Assembly (NCBI GenBank): GCA_946534345.1
Contig: CAMNCL010000003.1
Coordinates: forward strand, 62,001-126,000
Direction: 5' to 3'
From: an uncultured Caryophanales bacterium
Lineage (GTDB): Bacteria > Bacillota_I > Bacilli_A > RF39 > UBA660
Length of the DNA: 64,000 bases
Position numbers and translations under genes: made by a program. Shown here in pieces: positions 59,125 to 64,000 of the stretch; the stretch's first letter is position 1; the number at the start of each line of letters is the position of its first letter. Under the pieces are notes generated by a model, which saw nothing but the letters and a program-made list of their open reading frames with translations, made no database searches and was not told where the DNA came from.

Positions 59125-60168
59125 TTATAAGTACCATAATTTTTCATTATTCTTACGTACTTCTTTTATAATACCTCCACCTAGGCATTGATCTTCTCTA
59201 TAGAAAACACATGCTTGGCCTGGTGTGACTCTTTTTATTCCATCTTTATACTTTACAAGTAATTCATTATTATCTAAATATTCTACTTCTACTGGAACAT
59301 CCATAGAACGATATCTAAATTTAGCTGTACATTTATCTATTTTGTCTTCTGTTAAGAAGTTAATATCTTTTAAGATACATGAATCTGATACTAAATAATC
59401 ATTGTCATCACCGATACAAATATATAAAATATTCTTTTCTGTATCTTTTCCAACAACAAACATTCTGTCAGCTGTACCACCGATATCTAAACCTCTTCTT
59501 TGACCAATTGTATAATACATTAATCCTTTATGCTTACCAATTACTTTTCCAGTATCAATATCAACTACATCACCAGATTCTTGTGTAGCATGTTCACTTA
59601 TATAATCATTAAATGAACCTTTAATAAAACATACATCAAAAGAATCTTTTTTGTTGGCATTTTCTAATCCATTTTCTCCAGCTAGTTCTCTGACTTTATC
59701 TTTTGATAAACCTTCTAATGGAAAAATAATTTTATCCACCATATCCTTTGGAATACTATATAAGAAATAAGATTGATCTTTTAATAAATCTTTACTTCTA
59801 TATAGTTTACCATTATCTATTTTTGCATAATGACCAGTTGCGACATAATCACAATTATACTTTTTCATATTATCAAATAAAAATTTAAACTTACATAATT
59901 TATTACAAATTACACATGGATTTGGAGTTAAACCATTCTTATAATCATTTAAGAATCTATCAATTACTTCTTTTTTAAATTCTTTTTGGTAATCCTCTAC
60001 ATGATGTTCTATAGATAATTTGTTAGCTACTTTTACTGCATCAGTTGGATCAAAATCTTCAATAAATTTAAAAGTTAATCCTACTACTTCATAACCCATA
60101 TTTTGTAGTAATATAACTGCAGCACTACTATCTACTCCACCACTCATACCAAGTAATACTCTCTTCAT
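59125..60168 (-). CDS. mnmA: tRNA-specific 2-thiouridylase
   Basis: LLGMSGGVDSSAAVILL; NPCVICNKLCKF; DQSYFLYSI; GLMYYTIGQRRGLDIGG. Confidence 0.96.
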   Translation of the reverse strand: MKRVLLGMSGGVDSSAAVILLQNMGYEVVGLTFKFIEDFDPTDAVKVANKLSIEHHVEDYQKEFKKEVIDRFLNDYKNGLTPNPCVICNKLCKFKFLFDNMKKYNCDYVATGHYAKIDNGKLYRSKDLLKDQSYFLYSIPKDMVDKIIFPLEGLSKDKVRELAGENGLENANKKDSFDVCFIKGSFNDYISEHATQESGDVVDIDTGKVIGKHKGLMYYTIGQRRGLDIGGTADRMFVVGKDTEKNILYICIGDDNDYLVSDSCILKDINFLTEDKIDKCTAKFRYRSMDVPVEVEYLDNNELLVKYKDGIKRVTPGQACVFYREDQCLGGGIIKEVRKNNEKLWYL

Positions 60169-60194
60169 CTAACTCCTCCTTCCTATGCGCATAA

Positions 60195-60599
60195 TTATAA
60201 CATTTCTTCTATATCTTGACAATCATATTCCCAAAAACCTAATTTACCTTTCACATAAATGGCCTCTATTTTTTTTACATTTTCTAATTTAAATGCATAT
60301 TCATCTATCTCTTTATTAATAGCACCTAAATAGACATTTTCGTTTTTCCTTTTTAACTCTTCTTTTAAATTATCATCTACTAATACACAATCAGTTAATG
60401 TAACTTTTCCAATAATACAACCTTTAGGATAATCTAAATTTAAATATTCAAATCTTTTTAATGCTTCCTTATCTACTCCTAAACCTGCATGAACTAAGAA
60501 ATCTCCTCTGTACTTTGTCTTCCAAGTTCTAAATTCATATTCTTTGTAACCTTCAACTACTAGAGTAGCCCAAGGTTGTTTTAGAGTTAGTACTTTCAT
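60195..60599 (-). CDS. ASCH-domain protein
   Basis: LTLKQPWATLVVEGYKEYEFRTWKTKYRGDFLVHAG; GKVTLTDC. Confidence 0.85.
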   Translation of the reverse strand: MKVLTLKQPWATLVVEGYKEYEFRTWKTKYRGDFLVHAGLGVDKEALKRFEYLNLDYPKGCIIGKVTLTDCVLVDDNLKEELKRKNENVYLGAINKEIDEYAFKLENVKKIEAIYVKGKLGFWEYDCQDIEEML

Positions 60600-62557
60600 A
60601 AAGTAAGTTCTTCTTCCTTGTGATTTTCATAATTTTTTCTCATTCTCTCTAATATTGCATCTCTCTTATCACATAATTCATAATAAACTCTAGTCATATC
60701 ATTATCTTCCTTTTTGCTTAGAGATGTTATTAAATTGTAGATTTTCATTCCACTAAAACTTTCAGAAAAAGTTTCAAACAAACTATTTAATTCATCAAAA
60801 TTTTCTTTTCCAACAGCATCTAGAATAATATTTATATTTCCATTACTTCTACTTTTAATAATTAAATCTTTGTATTCATTATAAAAATCATTTACCAAGA
60901 ATGAAGAATGTTCATAACTAGTAGTTTTCTGATACCTTGACTGATTCTTATCATCAAAAACTTGAACATTATCTTTATGCATTATTTCACATATTTCTTG
61001 AGCAATCTTTTCATTAATAATTTCATTAAATAATTCGTAAGACCTTTTACTATTATCTTCTTCAGTTACTTCTACATCACCTATTGTTCCATCTACTTGG
61101 TCCCAGCCACAAATAACACTATATGTATCTCCTAATACTTCGTTTAAATGTAATTCAAACAAGTGATTTAATTCATGAATAATTGCATGATCTAAATCAT
61201 CAGATATTTCATTTAGATGAACAGCTACCAAAGAAAACAATTCATAACCAGTATCTGTTTGAACAATATTAGGGCTTACGAAAGTACCACCATTTTCATA
61301 CATATTCATGTCAATATGATCATGTTTATCTAATAAACCTAGCTCATCTATTTTTCTTCTAGTTTCCTGATAAATAGCAGTTTTATCAAACAATTCTTTT
61401 TTTAATCTATCTAATAATTGTTTTCTATCTTCTATTAGTTTATCTACTCTTTCTGAAGAAGGCCAAATCTTTCTAGCTTCTTCACTATTTAGATAATCTT
61501 CATAATTATCTCCCAAATCAATACCATTCTTTTTTAAATAACTAATTCTATCATTTTTAATACTGTTACTTATCCATACGTTTTCATTTGAATCATTTAG
61601 GTTTTCTTCACTTTCTGTGGAAAAACTAGTAATATCAATAGTACTATATAGAGAATAACCAAGAGTATCTCTTATATATGAGTCCAAATATATTTCTTTA
61701 TTATAGTCTTCTTTATAATCTTCTAATCCCCTTCTCTTTTCTTCAGGTATTAAGTCTAGATTATCAAGAATAAACTCTTGCATATATTTTTTGTTTAAAT
61801 CCATTTCAATTTCATCATATTTTTTTAATTCTATTTGATAGTTTTCTACTACTTTCATTCGTTCTAGATATGATTCATAGGCTTTTTCATAATCTTTTTT
61901 TATTTCAATAAACTTTTGAAATTCTGGATTATTTAATTTTTCTTTAAAATTATCTTGATTAATATCTGGATCTATTAATTTTAATAGTTCTTCAACTCCA
62001 TTAAAATGTGTTACTAAGTTCCTCTCAATAGCATTTGAATCTACTGAATATAAAATATTATTTTTTAACCAATCAGAAGCATTTTCGAATTTTTCTGTAT
62101 TTGGTATTACACCAGTTTTTGATATTTCTTTTAAATCTTCATATGTTAGAACAGGAATATATCTCTTATAAGATTCTAAAGATGAGTTAATAGACTCTTC
62201 TAATCTTCCATCAGCTCCCAAACTATTCTCTTCAAGTAAATTAAACAAGTTATTAATTGGTTGAATATTTTTAAATTCAAAACCATTATCACGAGTTAAA
62301 TCTTTTACTTCTAGATTCAAATCATGTTTATTAATTATTTCTTCTATTAATTCTTTAGTTATATTTTGTGAAAAACTATTAATGGTAGATTTAAGATCAG
62401 ACATTGTTTGGTAACCAATAAATCTAGCTTTAGAAAATTTATCTTCAATTTCTTTTCGATGATTTTCCCCGTAATATTCTACAAATGCTTCGATAAATTT
62501 TGGAATAGATTTTTCAAATTCTTCTAGTCCATTTATAAGTTTTAATGATCTATCCAT
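60596..62557 (-). CDS. Large hypothetical protein with zinc-peptidase-like HELNH motif
   Basis: DLDHAIIHELNHLFELHLNEVLGD (HExxH + downstream E); ATG overlaps neighbours' ends. Confidence 0.6.
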   Translation of the reverse strand: MDRSLKLINGLEEFEKSIPKFIEAFVEYYGENHRKEIEDKFSKARFIGYQTMSDLKSTINSFSQNITKELIEEIINKHDLNLEVKDLTRDNGFEFKNIQPINNLFNLLEENSLGADGRLEESINSSLESYKRYIPVLTYEDLKEISKTGVIPNTEKFENASDWLKNNILYSVDSNAIERNLVTHFNGVEELLKLIDPDINQDNFKEKLNNPEFQKFIEIKKDYEKAYESYLERMKVVENYQIELKKYDEIEMDLNKKYMQEFILDNLDLIPEEKRRGLEDYKEDYNKEIYLDSYIRDTLGYSLYSTIDITSFSTESEENLNDSNENVWISNSIKNDRISYLKKNGIDLGDNYEDYLNSEEARKIWPSSERVDKLIEDRKQLLDRLKKELFDKTAIYQETRRKIDELGLLDKHDHIDMNMYENGGTFVSPNIVQTDTGYELFSLVAVHLNEISDDLDHAIIHELNHLFELHLNEVLGDTYSVICGWDQVDGTIGDVEVTEEDNSKRSYELFNEIINEKIAQEICEIMHKDNVQVFDDKNQSRYQKTTSYEHSSFLVNDFYNEYKDLIIKSRSNGNINIILDAVGKENFDELNSLFETFSESFSGMKIYNLITSLSKKEDNDMTRVYYELCDKRDAILERMRKNYENHKEEELTL

Positions 62558-62858
62558 TTAAGCCACCCAACAATTCTTTAATTCTAGAATAATTATCTGG
62601 AAAGATTCCTTTTCCATGAAAAACATCTTCTCTTTTACCAGAGTAAACAGTTACTTTAAACTCTTCTACATCTATTCCGCTTTTAGTACCATATTCATTT
62701 TTCCATTGAGATAGTATTCTTACAAATTCTTCTAAGAAAGAATCATCTACTTCATATTTTTTCTCATTTAAGTAACATACTTTTTGTTTATAAGCTATTA
62801 AGGCACTAGTTTGTACAAGTGCTCCATTATTGATTATTATCTCTATCGCATCTACCAT
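62550..62858 (-). CDS. Small hypothetical protein
   Basis: 102 aa, overlaps start of the 653-aa gene. Confidence 0.6.
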   Translation of the reverse strand: MVDAIEIIINNGALVQTSALIAYKQKVCYLNEKKYEVDDSFLEEFVRILSQWKNEYGTKSGIDVEEFKVTVYSGKREDVFHGKGIFPDNYSRIKELLGGLNG

Positions 62859-62910
62859 AATATCACCAATAATATTATATCATGATATAATACTAATGTG
62901 AGGGATTATT

Positions 62911-63591
62911 ATGTATGGTATACAGAAAAATTTAAATAGACTATATACTACGGGAAGTACATTCTTTTTAGATCCTAAAGATTTAATGAGTATAAAAGGT
63001 AAATTAAAAAAGAATGAATATAATATCTATTACCCCTATAAAGATAGTGAAAAAGTTATTCTCTATAAGAATAATAATCCTGAAGTATTACTCTATGAAA
63101 TAATTATTAAAGTACCTGTTAGACATCAAGATATATTAGGTAGTATTTATTCTCTAGGAATTGATTCTGAATTATTTGGCGATGTCTTAATAATAGATAA
63201 TCATTATTATGTATATATCTTGCCTATTGTGAGAAATTATTTTGAATCTAACTTTCTAATGGTTAAAAACTCTCATATTGAATTAAAAGAATTAGACATT
63301 GACTTTTTAAAAGATTATGAAAGGTCTTATGAAAAGATAGAATTAATAGTCTCAAGTAATAGAATTGATACTGTAATATCTAGTATTTGTCATACTAATA
63401 GAAATAATATTACTGATATGATTAAAAAAAGAGAAATTCTTCTAAATCATGATTTTTTAAAGAATTCCTCTTATAAACTTAAAGATAATGACACTTTTAG
63501 TATTAAACGAGTTGGTAAATATAAATTTAATGGAATAATTAAAAATACTAAGAGTAATCATTTTATAATTGAAGTATTAAAATATCTTTAA
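62911..63591 (+). CDS. YlmH-like S4-domain RNA-binding protein
   Basis: C-terminal IDTVISSICHTNRNNITDMIKKREILLNHDFLKNSSYKLKDNDTFSIKRVGKYKF S4 pattern. Confidence 0.75.
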   Translation: MYGIQKNLNRLYTTGSTFFLDPKDLMSIKGKLKKNEYNIYYPYKDSEKVILYKNNNPEVLLYEIIIKVPVRHQDILGSIYSLGIDSELFGDVLIIDNHYYVYILPIVRNYFESNFLMVKNSHIELKELDIDFLKDYERSYEKIELIVSSNRIDTVISSICHTNRNNITDMIKKREILLNHDFLKNSSYKLKDNDTFSIKRVGKYKFNGIIKNTKSNHFIIEVLKYL

Positions 63592-64000
63592 TTATATCTA
63601 ACATTAATATCCACATAGTTATTATTAATACCATTTACTTTACCATTTTCACATACTTGCCATACTTTATATTTACCTTGGTAATTAGTTTGATCAGTAT
63701 AATGAGCTAACCAGATATTTTCATCCATTGGGAACCAAACTTCTTCTAAATAGTTTTTAGAACCATAGACCATACCAGTATAACCTTTTTTAGAAACAGT
63801 TTCTGTAAATGCTTTGGCAACTTCTGTTAAATTATAAAAACTTAAATTATATTCTGGATAATTATTCCAGTTTTCCCAATCAAATACAACTTCTAAATCT
63901 ACGTTGTATTTTTTTATTTTAGATAAAACCCATTTAGCCTCTTCCTTGGCAGTTTCTATCGAATTAGCCTTGGAGAAGAAATATACTCCTACTGGTATTC
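63588..64000 (-). CDS. GH25 lysozyme-like glycosidase, N-terminus cut by window edge
   Basis: Reverse translation from 64000: IPVGVYFFSKANSIETAKEEAKWVLSKIKKYNVDLEVVFDWENWNNYPEYN...WQVCENGKVNGINNNYVDINVRYN. Confidence 0.88.
   Translation of the reverse strand, partial: IPVGVYFFSKANSIETAKEEAKWVLSKIKKYNVDLEVVFDWENWNNYPEYNLSFYNLTEVAKAFTETVSKKGYTGMVYGSKNYLEEVWFPMDENIWLAHYTDQTNYQGKYKVWQVCENGKVNGINNNYVDINVRYN

Noticed and set aside
1-64000. CRISPR arrays, prophage or IS elements
   Set aside because: No regularly spaced direct repeats, transposase, integrase or phage structural genes seen.
1-64000. Mycoplasma-type code (TGA=Trp)
   Set aside because: TGA serves as stop in well-defined genes (e.g. 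PP2C/APH ATGA overlap; end of 23226..24062), and Trp is TGG.

Overview
AT-rich bacterial chromosome segment that uses the standard code: TGA acts as a stop, e.g. the ATGA stop/start overlap at 2681-2684. Gene content (class B sortase, WXG100 proteins, L28, DnaE, TypA, LspA, GlmS, DUF4173 membrane protein) suggests a gut Bacillota/Bacilli-like lineage; that placement is inference. Most of the window is a densely packed, mostly minus-strand housekeeping and cell-envelope region. Main finds. (1) At the left edge there is a compact RiPP-like locus. An ORF missing from the supplied track (4852..4974, minus, GTG start, 40 aa: MLKIVSKKNNALNYIKTFNSNKRETLNALDACGCTGNGNC) sits upstream of a radical SAM/SPASM protein, a PP2C phosphatase, an APH-fold kinase and a HelD-like helicase, all co-directional. 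A perfect hairpin directly follows the peptide stop codon and a UUCG hairpin lies in its 5' UTR. (2) At about 10753..11377 (minus) there is a ~620-nt structured non-coding RNA with a consensus promoter and an intrinsic terminator. It lies immediately upstream of a DUF21-like membrane protein with a DxxxD motif that I recognise as OapA, so the RNA is very probably an OLE RNA. (3) A WXG100/DUF4176 type VII secretion substrate cluster without its ATPase in the window. (4) A sortase B with an adjacent NPETS surface protein. (5) A primary sigma factor with a large insertion in region 3, a DUF4173-chagasin fusion, a Fic/antitoxin pair, a CofE-like protein, and tRNA-derived remnants beside tRNA-His and tRNA-Gly. 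All identifications are from reading the sequence; no searches or folding were run.
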